Positions 8,477-16,622 of a DNA stretch of 64,000 bases are shown piece after piece. The DNA comes from WJMT01 sp964456985 (GTDB taxonomy: Bacteria > Acidobacteriota > Aminicenantia > Aminicenantales > Aminicenantaceae), in the NCBI GenBank assembly GCA_964456985.1, contig CAYWDH010000009.1, forward strand, positions 24,236-88,235. The letters are read 5' to 3'. The number at the start of each line of letters is the position of its first letter. Position 1 is the first letter of the stretch. The position numbers and the translations under genes are program-made. The notes below the pieces were generated by a model, which saw nothing but the letters and a program-made list of their open reading frames with translations, was not told where the DNA came from and did no database searches.

Positions 8477-9383
8477 TCTGTCCCGGGATTTTTCTCCAAA
8501 AAAAGAAGAGGTTGTTTTGTCAGCCATACTGGTTAATCATAACGGGAAAGCCACTATCGAAGAGTGCCTTGATTCAGTAAAGAAAAATTTGGAAGGCATA
8601 AAAAGCGAGATCATTGTGGTCGATAACCATTCGACTGACGGAAGTGTGGATATATTACAAAAAAGATACCCCTCTATACGTCTGCTGCGCAACCATGAGA
8701 ATATGGGATTTTCAAGGGCAAATAATCAGGGTTTAAGAGCCAGCAGAGGATATTATGTTCTCATAATTAACACAGATACACTGGTGTATTCGAATTCCAT
8801 AAAAAAAATGATGGAAGAGATGCAAAAGAGCCCTGATAGAGGAGGAGTTGGACCGGCTTTGCTTACAGGGGAAAATGAGTATCAAGTGTCATTCGGGGGG
8901 AAGGTCAATTTTTTTTCTGAAGCAGCCAAAAAAATATTTATAAACAGAATATACAGCAAAAAGCTCAGAAAGAACCAAGAAAAAAGAGATGTTGAATGGT
9001 TAAGTGCCGCATGTTTTTTGTCTCGAAGAGATATCCTTGAGAGAGCAGGCCTGTTTGATGAACATTTTTTTTTGTATTTCGAGGACATAGACCTTTGTAT
9101 GAGAATAAGGGAAAAGGGGTGGAAGCTGGTTTACACACCTGAGGCCCGGGTTTTTCACATTGGCGGAGCGAGCACGAGGCAAAGAAAGCTGAACAGCCGT
9201 TATCATTACAGAAAGAGCCAGATTTATTTTTACCAAAAGCACGGCAGTCCCTTTTCTCTTTTCCTTCTAAAAATTTTTCTGGGCATCAATTTTGTTTTTG
9301 TTTTTCTGCTGGGCTTTTTTAAAAAGAACAATGTTTTGAAAGAAAGAATCAGATTCTTCAGATTGTTGAGAAAACAGGGATGA
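8466..9383 (+). CDS. Glycosyltransferase family 2 (rhamnosyltransferase-like)
   Basis: An inverting GT-A glycosyltransferase. Hallmarks are SAILVNHNGK at the N-terminus, IIVVDNHSTDGSVDIL with the nucleotide-binding Asp, the metal-binding INTDT (DXD-type), and FLYFEDIDLCMRIREKGW with the catalytic acidic cluster, followed by HIGGAST. This set is typical of WbbL-like rhamnosyl/GlcNAc transferases. A hydrophobic C-terminal stretch (FSLFLLKIFLGINFVFVF) suggests membrane attachment. I chose GTG 8466 because GATGAGG precedes it by 6 nt, giving an 11-bp overlap with the upstream gene. TTG 8517 after AGAGG is the alternative. The stop overlaps the next start (ATGA). Confidence 0.9.
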   Translation: MKSNLSRDFSPKKEEVVLSAILVNHNGKATIEECLDSVKKNLEGIKSEIIVVDNHSTDGSVDILQKRYPSIRLLRNHENMGFSRANNQGLRASRGYYVLIINTDTLVYSNSIKKMMEEMQKSPDRGGVGPALLTGENEYQVSFGGKVNFFSEAAKKIFINRIYSKKLRKNQEKRDVEWLSAACFLSRRDILERAGLFDEHFFLYFEDIDLCMRIREKGWKLVYTPEARVFHIGGASTRQRKLNSRYHYRKSQIYFYQKHGSPFSLFLLKIFLGINFVFVFLLGFFKKNNVLKERIRFFRLLRKQG

Positions 9384-10510
9384 GAAAAATTAAAGTCCTG
9401 GAAGTTATTGATAAAACCTTTCTTGGCGGTGGGCAGAAGAATCTTCTCAGCCTGGCGGAAAATCTGGATAAAGATAGGTTTGAGATTTCTGTTTGTTCCA
9501 ATCCTGAAGGATATCTGGTGGAAGAAGTGAAAAGGAAAAATATCTCCCATTTTCCAGTATCCATGAGCAAACGTTTCAGGAAAGAGCCCATAAGAGCCAT
9601 TGAGGCATTGCTGATAAAACACGGGTTTGACATCATCCACACTCATGGAGGGGTGGCTGGTTTTTACGGAAGATGGGCTGCACGGAAACACAAAGGTCTG
9701 GGTGTTGTTCATACCGTGCATGGAGTCCATTATCTTTACTACAGGAATGTTTTTCTTAGGTACGCATACATTTGGTTAGAAAGATTTTTTTCGAGGTTTA
9801 GTCATGCGGTCATATTTGTTTCCAGGGCAGACAGGGAAAAAGGCATAAAGTTAAAGCTGGCCCCCAGTGAAAAGATAAAACTCATAGAAAATGGGATCGA
9901 TTTTTCATCATTCAAAAGCCCAGACATGAAGAAGAGGGCTGGTGATGAGATCAAGAATGCTCCTGTGATAGGGACTGTAGCCAGGCTTCACCGGCAAAAA
10001 AACATCCCTCTTCTGCTTAAAGCGGGGGCAAGAATTAAAAAGCATTGTCCTGGACTGAAAATTTTCGTGGCAGGAGGAGGACCGCTTCAGGAAAGATTAG
10101 AGAGGCTGAGCAAAAAGCTGGGAACGGATGACATCGTTTATTTTCTCGGAGAAAGGGAAGATGTACGTGAGCTCGTGTCCGGATTTGATATCTTTGTGCT
10201 TCCTTCTTTATGGGAGGGCCTTCCATATGTATTACTGGAGGCAGCGGCACTTGAAAAGCCTGTCATAGGGACAGATGTGGATGGGATAAATGAGTTGATC
10301 GAGAACGGTAAGACCGGCATACTTGTATCCCCGGATAAACAGGATGAACTGGCTGGTGCTGTCTTAAAGCTTTTAAATAACAAGACTCTTGCTCAAAAAT
10401 TCGGTTCTGATTTGCACAAGAATCTCAGAGAGAGGTACTCAATCTCAATAATGATCGATAAGATTCAAAATCTTTATACAGAGTTATTCCGGGAAATGGA
10501 AAAACGTTGA
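9380..10510 (+). CDS. Glycosyltransferase family 4
   Basis: A GT-B glycosyltransferase of 376 residues. The N-terminal acceptor domain has VLEVIDKTFLGGGQKNLLSL and HTHGGVAGFYGR; the C-terminal donor domain has GTVARLHRQKNI and the E-x7-E variant WEGLPYVLLEAAALEKPV near residue 278, then DGINELIENGKTG. This architecture is common in EpsF/CapM-like capsule enzymes; the exact linkage is unknown. The start overlaps the previous stop by 4 bp, placing it in the operon. The gene is followed by a 293-bp non-coding gap filled by a large palindromic repeat. Confidence 0.9.
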   Translation: MRKIKVLEVIDKTFLGGGQKNLLSLAENLDKDRFEISVCSNPEGYLVEEVKRKNISHFPVSMSKRFRKEPIRAIEALLIKHGFDIIHTHGGVAGFYGRWAARKHKGLGVVHTVHGVHYLYYRNVFLRYAYIWLERFFSRFSHAVIFVSRADREKGIKLKLAPSEKIKLIENGIDFSSFKSPDMKKRAGDEIKNAPVIGTVARLHRQKNIPLLLKAGARIKKHCPGLKIFVAGGGPLQERLERLSKKLGTDDIVYFLGEREDVRELVSGFDIFVLPSLWEGLPYVLLEAAALEKPVIGTDVDGINELIENGKTGILVSPDKQDELAGAVLKLLNNKTLAQKFGSDLHKNLRERYSISIMIDKIQNLYTELFREMEKR

Positions 10511-10560
10511 AGATCAATGAGGCCATCAGATTCGTTGACAATCTTATGGACCCTTCTTAT

Positions 10561-10800
10561 AATTAACCTGACTTATTCACAAGTCGAGGTTGAAGAGAGC
10601 TTAATGAAATTCAGGTATGGAAGTGGCGACATTAAAGATGTCATTGCGAATGACCGTCAGGGAGTGCTGTAATCTCATACTGATACGAAGCATCATAAGA
10701 TCAGCACGTCGCTTCTCTCCTCGTGATGACAGAAGCGAGCACAAGCCATATCTGAATTTCACATCGGCTTGCCTGTTTTTATGAATAGGTCAGGTTAATT
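10561..10800. repeat. Dispersed TARCCTG/CAGGTTA repeat, copy C (240-bp nested palindrome)
   Basis: The termini AATTAACCTGACTTATTCA (10561-10579) and TGAATAGGTCAGGTTAATT (10782-10800) are inverted repeats matching at 18 of 19 positions. Inside them lies a second inverted pair, TGAAATTCAGGTATGG and CCATATCTGAATTTCA, matching at 15 of 16. The core from 10638 carries GTCATTGCGAATGACCG and later GGGAGTGCTGTAATCTCA. This resembles the widespread CATTGCGA...GCAATCTC intergenic repeat of uncultured bacteria (recollection). There is no ORF. The element interrupts the glycan operon between two glycosyltransferase genes. Confidence 0.8.
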
Positions 10801-10803
10801 TCA

Positions 10804-11916
10804 ATGGAAAACATCAAAGTCGCCTTAGTGCATGATTGGCTTACCGGGAGAAGAGGAGGTGAAAAGGTTCTGGAAGTTTTATCAGAATTGTTTCCTGATG
10901 CCCCCATTTTTACTCTTTTTCATTTTCCCGGAAGCCAGATAAAGGCAATTGAAGAGAAAAAAATCATCACGAGTTTTATCCAGAGATTGCCCTTAAAAAA
11001 AAAGAAGTACAGGTCTTATCTTCCTCTGTTTCCACTTGCTGCAGAGCTTTTTTACCTTCAAGATTATGACCTGGTCCTTTCGAGTTCTCACTGTGTGGCT
11101 AAAGGAATTATTCCCAGGCCTGATTCTCTACATATTAGTTATGTTCATTCTCCCATGAGATATGCATGGAACCAATACTTTTCTTATTTCTCTAAACAGA
11201 GACTGAATATTATTTCCAGAATTTTGATCCCTCCTGTGATCCATTGGTTGAGAGTTTGGGATGAATCATCTACCCGGAGAGTTGACCACTTTATTGCTAA
11301 TTCAAAAACTGTAGCTGATAGAATACACTCGTATTATAGAAGGACAGCGGCAGTGATCAATCCCCCGGTCGATATTCATTTTTTCCGGCCGGGAAGACAG
11401 ACAGACCTTTATTATCTTATTGTTTCCGCTCTTGTTCCTTATAAAAGAATTGACATAGCCATAGAAGCGTTTAACAGGACAGGGGATACATTGAAGATTG
11501 TTGGGAGCGGTCCGGACTATAAGAGACTGAAAAGAAAAGCGAAAAAAAATGTGAAATTTCTTGGCTCTCTCCCCTCGGAGGACCTTCTTAGAATGTATCA
11601 AGGAGCCAAGGCCCTCATCATGCCGGGCGAAGAGGATTTCGGGATTAATTCACTGGAATCCCAGGCATGCGGGGTTCCTGTTATAGCTTTCGGCCGCGGT
11701 GGGGCTTCAGAAACAGTCATACACGGCTCAAGCGGTTTGTTTTTCAAAAAATTGAATGCAACCAGCCTTATAAGTGTCCTTGACAAGTCTAAAAAGTTGC
11801 CATTTAATAAAACTGAAATAAGAAACAATGCCTTGAAATATTCAAGGGAAAAATTCAAGGAAAAGATTTTTTCCTTTATCAAAGAGAAATGGGATGAATT
11901 TCAAGATACAAAATGA
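10804..11916 (+). CDS. Glycosyltransferase family 4 (WbaZ/mannosyltransferase-like)
   Basis: A GT-B glycosyltransferase of 370 residues with the characteristic opening VALVHDWLTGRRGGEKVLE, the conserved SSSHCVAKG and YVHSPMRYAWNQY segments, and the donor-domain E-x7-E variant EEDFGINSLESQACGVPV. This subgroup contains GDP-mannose-dependent transferases of O-antigen and colanic-acid-like loci (family knowledge; the donor here is inference). The start lies 3 nt after repeat copy C and lacks a clear Shine-Dalgarno, so the repeat defines its leader. The stop overlaps the next gene's start (ATGATAA). Confidence 0.9.
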   Translation: MENIKVALVHDWLTGRRGGEKVLEVLSELFPDAPIFTLFHFPGSQIKAIEEKKIITSFIQRLPLKKKKYRSYLPLFPLAAELFYLQDYDLVLSSSHCVAKGIIPRPDSLHISYVHSPMRYAWNQYFSYFSKQRLNIISRILIPPVIHWLRVWDESSTRRVDHFIANSKTVADRIHSYYRRTAAVINPPVDIHFFRPGRQTDLYYLIVSALVPYKRIDIAIEAFNRTGDTLKIVGSGPDYKRLKRKAKKNVKFLGSLPSEDLLRMYQGAKALIMPGEEDFGINSLESQACGVPVIAFGRGGASETVIHGSSGLFFKKLNATSLISVLDKSKKLPFNKTEIRNNALKYSREKFKEKIFSFIKEKWDEFQDTK

Positions 11917-13361
11917 TAAAGAAGCATAGGACCAAACTCATCAGTCTTTATATTCTCAGCGATATTATCGGGATATTGATATCTTATTTTTATTCATATG
12001 GTTTTCGTTTTTATGGGTATATCATTCCTGTGAACCCCGTAAAAGGCATACCCTCCATAAAATCGTATGTGTTCATTTTTCCCCTGTTTCTTATTATTCA
12101 CATGTCTATATTTTTCTTTCAGGGGTTTTACAGGACACGCCTGAAAAGGACAGGAATCGAAGATTTTTTCCTTATCACACTGAACACGGTTTTTACCATC
12201 ATTGTTGTGATGGGATTCTTGAATTATCTCAATGCCTACAGCCAGGGACCGGCGCCCTTGTTTAAGATAAACTTCAAGCTTTCCCATGGTTTTTTAGGAG
12301 TTTATTTTATAAGTGTTATATTTATTCTCTCATTTTTCAGAAATCAGATATATTATTTCATGAAAAGGCGGTATGCCAGGGGGCTGGATCTCCAGAGCGT
12401 TGTGATCGTCGGTGCTGGAAAGATGGGAAGGGCCATTGCCCAGAAACTGGTTAAGTACAAGGACCTTGGATTTGAGGTGAAAGGATTTCTGGATGATGAA
12501 AGGAAAAAGGGAGAGGTCATTCCTGAGGGAGAGGGCCTCAGGGTTTTAGGCCACATCAGAGACCTGGCAGATGTGATTGAAGAAAAGAGTATTTCAGATG
12601 TCTATGTAGCCCTTGATTTGAATAATTATCTGAAAATCATCGAAATACTTAAAATAGTCAATAAATATGTGGTCAATGTCAGGTTGATACCGGATCTGTT
12701 CCAGCTTTTAACATTAAAAGCGCGTATAGAGGATTTGGATGGGTTTCCTGTTATCAGTATAGATGAGCCTCCGATGAGGGGATTTATGCTGTTTGTGAAA
12801 AGAACGATAGATATCTCAGTATCCTTCATTCTGCTGGTTTTACTGACTCCCCTGTTGGTCCTCACAGCTCTAATGATAAGCCTGGATTCAAAAGGCCCTA
12901 TTCTTTTTCATCAGGAAAGAGTGGGCCTGGATGGTAGGAAATTTGTGATGCATAAATTCAGGACAATGATTTCAGGTGCGGAAAAGAAAACAGGTCCGGT
13001 TATGAGCAGACCAGGTGATCCGAGAATAACCAGAATCGGAAGGTATTTAAGAAAATTCAGCATAGACGAGCTTCCTCAGATAGTCAATGTATTACTTGGT
13101 GAGATGAGCCTTATAGGACCCAGGCCTGAGAGAGAAGTGTTTGTGAAAAAATTTCGGGAGAAGATGCCTAAGTATATGTTAAGGCATAAGGTCAAATCAG
13201 GGATGACGGGCTGGGCTCAGGTCCATGGATTAAGACAGAATACTGATTTTGAAAAACGGCTTGAATATGATTTTTATTACATTCAGAACTGGTCATTGTT
13301 TCTTGACTTAAAAATTCTATGGAGAACAGTCCGGAGAGGATTTATAGATAGAAGAGCTTGA
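11913..13361 (+). CDS. Polyprenyl-phosphate sugar-1-phosphate transferase (WcaJ/WbaP family)
   Basis: Starts glycan assembly by moving a sugar-1-phosphate from a nucleotide sugar to undecaprenyl phosphate in the inner membrane. The 482 residues show four N-terminal membrane segments (within about 10-150), a Rossmann-like domain with VVIVGAGKMGRAIAQKL near residue 162, a further membrane helix near 290-312, and the C-terminal catalytic domain with MHKFRTM, DELPQIVNVLLGEMSLIGPR and SGMTGWAQVHG. The full-length five-helix form is typical of glucose or galactose initiating enzymes. It is the last gene of the glycan operon; no flippase, polymerase or chain-length regulator is in the window. Confidence 0.95.
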   Translation: MIKKHRTKLISLYILSDIIGILISYFYSYGFRFYGYIIPVNPVKGIPSIKSYVFIFPLFLIIHMSIFFFQGFYRTRLKRTGIEDFFLITLNTVFTIIVVMGFLNYLNAYSQGPAPLFKINFKLSHGFLGVYFISVIFILSFFRNQIYYFMKRRYARGLDLQSVVIVGAGKMGRAIAQKLVKYKDLGFEVKGFLDDERKKGEVIPEGEGLRVLGHIRDLADVIEEKSISDVYVALDLNNYLKIIEILKIVNKYVVNVRLIPDLFQLLTLKARIEDLDGFPVISIDEPPMRGFMLFVKRTIDISVSFILLVLLTPLLVLTALMISLDSKGPILFHQERVGLDGRKFVMHKFRTMISGAEKKTGPVMSRPGDPRITRIGRYLRKFSIDELPQIVNVLLGEMSLIGPRPEREVFVKKFREKMPKYMLRHKVKSGMTGWAQVHGLRQNTDFEKRLEYDFYYIQNWSLFLDLKILWRTVRRGFIDRRA

Positions 13362-13374
13362 TAACCTGTTAGGC

Positions 13375-13980
13375 TTAATGAGTTTGTTTTCTATTTAGGC
13401 GTTCAGCCTGGTTAAGCCATTTCAAACCAATGAATGTGTAATGGATTCCGGATAGGACAGTCATTATCAAAGTAAGAATAAAGAGAAACAGCAGGAGATG
13501 ACTTTCCCTATTTACTGTATTGAGAAGAAGGACAGATAGTGGGGTTGCCATCTGAAGCACCGTGCTTGCTTTGCCGGTGATAGTAGGAGGGAATTTTTTT
13601 TGGCCTATGAGTTTAAAAGCTGCCGCAGCGCCAGTGACGATGTACACATCACGACCTATGACGGCTATTGTCAACCAGATCGGGATGGTGTTCGGATGGC
13701 TGATTGAAGGGAAAGAAAGAGCAATAAAAGATGTTGTCATTAAGACTTTGTCTCCCAATGGATCAAGCAGGGCTCCAAGGTTGGATTTCTGCTTGAACAT
13801 CCTTGCTACAGCTCCGTCAAAAAAATCGGTAGAGATAGCAATGAGAAAGGTAATGAAGGCTGATTGCGTTTTTCCTGATAGGACAAAATATAAAAAAACA
13901 GGACTTAATATGAGGCGGGATAGAGAGATGAGATTGGGAATCGTGATGATGGCGTTTTTGCTTTTTTCTTTTAAAACCAT
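13375..13980 (-). CDS. pgsA: CDP-alcohol phosphatidyltransferase (PgsA-like)
   Basis: Probably CDP-diacylglycerol-glycerol-3-phosphate 3-phosphatidyltransferase, the committed step to phosphatidylglycerol in the inner membrane. The 201 residues begin with IPNLISLSRLILSPVFLYFV. The metal-binding CDP-alcohol motif D-G-x2-A-R-x8-G-x3-D-x3-D is complete, running from DFFDGAVARMF to GALLDPLGDK, and several membrane helices follow. ATG 13980 was chosen because AAGGAA lies about 7 nt upstream; an upstream TTG at 13998 would extend it by 6 residues. A phosphatidylserine or cardiolipin-type synthase is the alternative, but the length and motif fit PgsA. Confidence 0.88.
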   Translation of the reverse strand: MVLKEKSKNAIITIPNLISLSRLILSPVFLYFVLSGKTQSAFITFLIAISTDFFDGAVARMFKQKSNLGALLDPLGDKVLMTTSFIALSFPSISHPNTIPIWLTIAVIGRDVYIVTGAAAAFKLIGQKKFPPTITGKASTVLQMATPLSVLLLNTVNRESHLLLFLFILTLIMTVLSGIHYTFIGLKWLNQAERLNRKQTH

Positions 13981-13986
13981 ATTGTT

Positions 13987-14043
13987 CCTTAATAGCAAAA
14001 CAAAAAAATCAACATCGCCGTTTTTTATGAATAGTTCAGGTTA
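13987..14043. repeat. Dispersed TARCCTG/CAGGTTA repeat, copy D
   Basis: CCTTAATAGCAAAAC...CATCGCCGTTTTTTATGAATAGTTCAGGTTA matches the right two thirds of copy A. The terminal TTA is, on the minus strand, the TAA stop codon of the TPR/SLH lipoprotein. The other end overlaps the upstream region of pgsA. Confidence 0.75.
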
Positions 14044-15366
14044 TTTGATCAGGGAGAGCAATATCTTGATGGCTCTGAGAGCTTCTTGGCCTGACACCGG
14101 ATCGTTAGGATTGAAGTTTCTTCCCATGGAGGTATTGAGCACTCCGTATGAAACAGCCATAATAATGGGCCTGTAATAAAAATTGTTCGGGGGAACATCC
14201 GACAGATCTATTGATTGAGGCGGGATTTGCTGGATGAGTGTGTATCCGTTTTGTTTGAGGAAGCTGATGAGCCGGTAAATGATTTCCGCCAGTTGAGCTC
14301 TAGTGACGATTTTTTTTGGTTTGAAAGTATGGTTTGGATAAATATCAAGGATGCCCATAGATGTCAGTTTTAGAATATACTCTGAAGCCCATGAGGTTGA
14401 AATATCAATAATTATAGGTGGTTCTTTGTTTGGGGCCTGGAGGTGTTTCTGGAATTCTATCCCTAAAATGGCAGCCATGTCTTCTCTGGTTATGGTCTCC
14501 CGGGAAGGAATAGTGTTATATTGACTGGGCAGTTCAAAGATCCCGAGCCTGTTTTTAAGCTGTTCGATACGTTTGTCAATATCCTGGTCTTCAGGTTCCA
14601 GTTTTTTTAGGTCTTTATATGCTTCATAGCTTTTTTTAAACTCTTCGTTCTGGAAGAGGGCTTCTGCATATAGTTTAAGGAACTGTGTGTTTTCAGGCTG
14701 GAAAGACAGGAGGGTTTTTAAATGGATAAGGGCTCTTTCATATTTGTTCTGTTCCAGATAGATATGGGCGAGAGCGGTGTGAGCCTGTATGGATTCGGGA
14801 GAATAATAAAGAGCTTTAAGATATGTTTTTTCACTGGCTGAAATATCTCCTTGTTTCATAAGACTCTGAGCTGTCTGAAGTATATCTCTTGTTTTATCTG
14901 CTTTGATTTCTTCGTATCTGGATTTTGCCCAGGGATGTTCAGGTTCGTATTTCAAAACCTCCCTGTACTCCAGGAATGCAAGGTCGTCTCTCATGGTCTT
15001 TTGATAAAGCTGGGCTAGTCCGAGGTGAGTGACGGCGATTTCCGGATTTTTTTCAATAGCTGTTTTAAAGTAGTGTTCAGCAGATTGGGTATCATTTAAT
15101 AAATAATAAGAATAGGCCATGATTATAGTGTAAAAAGGATTTTCAGGACTCAGTTTTGAAACTTGGCTCAGAGCTTTTCTGCCGTTTCCATTTCTGATGT
15201 CATCCCAAGCTTCTTCAATGATTATCCTTTCGTCAAGCGAGAGACCGGATACCTGAGACTGAGGGAGACTTCCGGTATATATTTGGGGGCTTGGTATTTG
15301 CTCGATTTGGCAGGACCACAAAAGAAATAAAATACATAGAGAAATGAAAATTTTCTTTTTCACCAC
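14041..15366 (-). CDS. TPR-repeat lipoprotein with C-terminal SLH-like domains
   Basis: An exported protein of 441 residues, function unknown. The N-terminus is a lipoprotein signal with lipobox LLWSC. Residues about 60-270 hold at least five TPR-type helical hairpins (for example PEIAVTHLGLAQLYQKTM and PESIQAHTALAHIYLEQNKY), a protein-interaction scaffold. The C-terminal third has two S-layer-homology-like segments (SMGILDIYPNHTFKPKKIVT followed by RAQLAEIIYRL, and AVSYGVLNTSMGRNFNPNDPVSG). Such segments usually bind cell-wall polymers. It is probably peripheral to the outer membrane or periplasm. It overlaps the hflX stop by 7 bp, and its own stop is supplied by repeat copy D. Confidence 0.8.
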   Translation of the reverse strand: MVKKKIFISLCILFLLWSCQIEQIPSPQIYTGSLPQSQVSGLSLDERIIIEEAWDDIRNGNGRKALSQVSKLSPENPFYTIIMAYSYYLLNDTQSAEHYFKTAIEKNPEIAVTHLGLAQLYQKTMRDDLAFLEYREVLKYEPEHPWAKSRYEEIKADKTRDILQTAQSLMKQGDISASEKTYLKALYYSPESIQAHTALAHIYLEQNKYERALIHLKTLLSFQPENTQFLKLYAEALFQNEEFKKSYEAYKDLKKLEPEDQDIDKRIEQLKNRLGIFELPSQYNTIPSRETITREDMAAILGIEFQKHLQAPNKEPPIIIDISTSWASEYILKLTSMGILDIYPNHTFKPKKIVTRAQLAEIIYRLISFLKQNGYTLIQQIPPQSIDLSDVPPNNFYYRPIIMAVSYGVLNTSMGRNFNPNDPVSGQEALRAIKILLSLIK

Positions 15367-16622
15367 TTTTTTTCTCCTTTTTGTATAAAGGGTAAAAAGC
15401 TCATCATGTTTTCAGGTTCAGCTAAAATTTTCAACATATAACCATCACTGTTTTCTCTCCTTTTTAACACAATTGACCATTTAGGAAAAGAACGAATTAA
15501 ATTTTTTTTGGATTTTGGGATGCGAAGTTCGAATATTTCAAAGTTTTTAAAAACAATCGAGCTGATTTTTTGTTTAAGGCTTTCTATCCCCAGTTCATAC
15601 TTGGCAGAAATGTATACAGAATCTTCCTTTAAGTCATTGTTTTTATTAAAAATTTCTTCTCTGTTATCCAGAAGGTCGGTTTTGTTATACACTTTAATGA
15701 TGGGGATATCCTGTACTCCGATTTCAGATAGAGTTTTTTCCACAGCCATTATTTGGTTGATGGATTGGTCTGATATAAAATCAATCACATGGCATATACA
15801 GTCCGCTTCCTTGACTTCATCTAGAGTAGCCTGGAATGCGGTTTTTAGCTCAATGGGCAGGTTTCGAATAAAACCTACGGTGTCGCTTAAAAAGGCAAAG
15901 CCTCCGTCCGGAAGGTTCACACGGCGGATTACAGGGTCAAGTGTAGCAAAAAGCTGGGAGGAAACAAATTTATTCTCCTTGGTAAGCGTGTTAAACAAGG
16001 TTGATTTTCCCGCATTGGTATACCCTACGATAGACACCAAAGGGACAGGCCCTCTTCCCCGTTTTTTTCTTTGGTTCACACGGCGGTTTTGAATTTTAAG
16101 GATGTCTTTTCTTATTTTTGATATTCTATCCTGTATCCTGCGGCGATCCTCTTCAAGTTTTTTTTCTCCAGGGCCTCTGGTGCCAATGCCTCCTCCTAAC
16201 CGGGACAGGGCTGTTCCTTTCCCGGTAAGCCTGGGCAGCATATAATTGAGCTGAGCCAGTTCTACCTGGAGCTTTCCTTCGTTACTGTGGGCCCGCTGTG
16301 CGAAAATATCAAGGATAAGCTGGGTTCTGTCAATGACTTTACACTTTATTTTTTTCTCAAGGGCATGCTGCTGCGCCGGAGATAAAGCCTGATCAAACAC
16401 AATAAGGTCAGCACTGAGCTTGCTTTTGAGTTCTTTGAGTTCTTCGACTTTCCCTTCCCCTATGAGGAATTTAGGGCTGATTTTCTGCCTGTATTGGAAC
16501 TGCTTGTCTATGGTCTTTGCTCCTGCCGCAAAGACCAATCCATTGAGCTCTTCCATAGATTCCTCAGCAGACAATTTTTCTTTTTTATTTGTTGATAAAT
16601 TGATGATTATTGCTTTTTCCAT
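15360..16622 (-). CDS. hflX: GTPase HflX
   Basis: A ribosome-associated GTPase that splits or rescues stalled 70S ribosomes under stress (family knowledge). The 420 residues contain the HflX N-terminal domain (LIVFDQALSPAQQHALEKKI, VIDRTQLILDIFAQRA) and the linker motif GGIGTRGPGEKKLEEDRRRI. The G domain has P-loop GYTNAGKSTLFN, switch DTVGFIRNLP and NKTD. I chose ATG 16622 (MEKAIIINL); an upstream ATG at 16646 would overlap miaA by 40 bp. The miaA-hflX pairing is classic, as in Escherichia coli miaA-hfq-hflX, here without hfq between them. Confidence 0.95.
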   Translation of the reverse strand: MEKAIIINLSTNKKEKLSAEESMEELNGLVFAAGAKTIDKQFQYRQKISPKFLIGEGKVEELKELKSKLSADLIVFDQALSPAQQHALEKKIKCKVIDRTQLILDIFAQRAHSNEGKLQVELAQLNYMLPRLTGKGTALSRLGGGIGTRGPGEKKLEEDRRRIQDRISKIRKDILKIQNRRVNQRKKRGRGPVPLVSIVGYTNAGKSTLFNTLTKENKFVSSQLFATLDPVIRRVNLPDGGFAFLSDTVGFIRNLPIELKTAFQATLDEVKEADCICHVIDFISDQSINQIMAVEKTLSEIGVQDIPIIKVYNKTDLLDNREEIFNKNNDLKEDSVYISAKYELGIESLKQKISSIVFKNFEIFELRIPKSKKNLIRSFPKWSIVLKRRENSDGYMLKILAEPENMMSFLPFIQKGEKKW

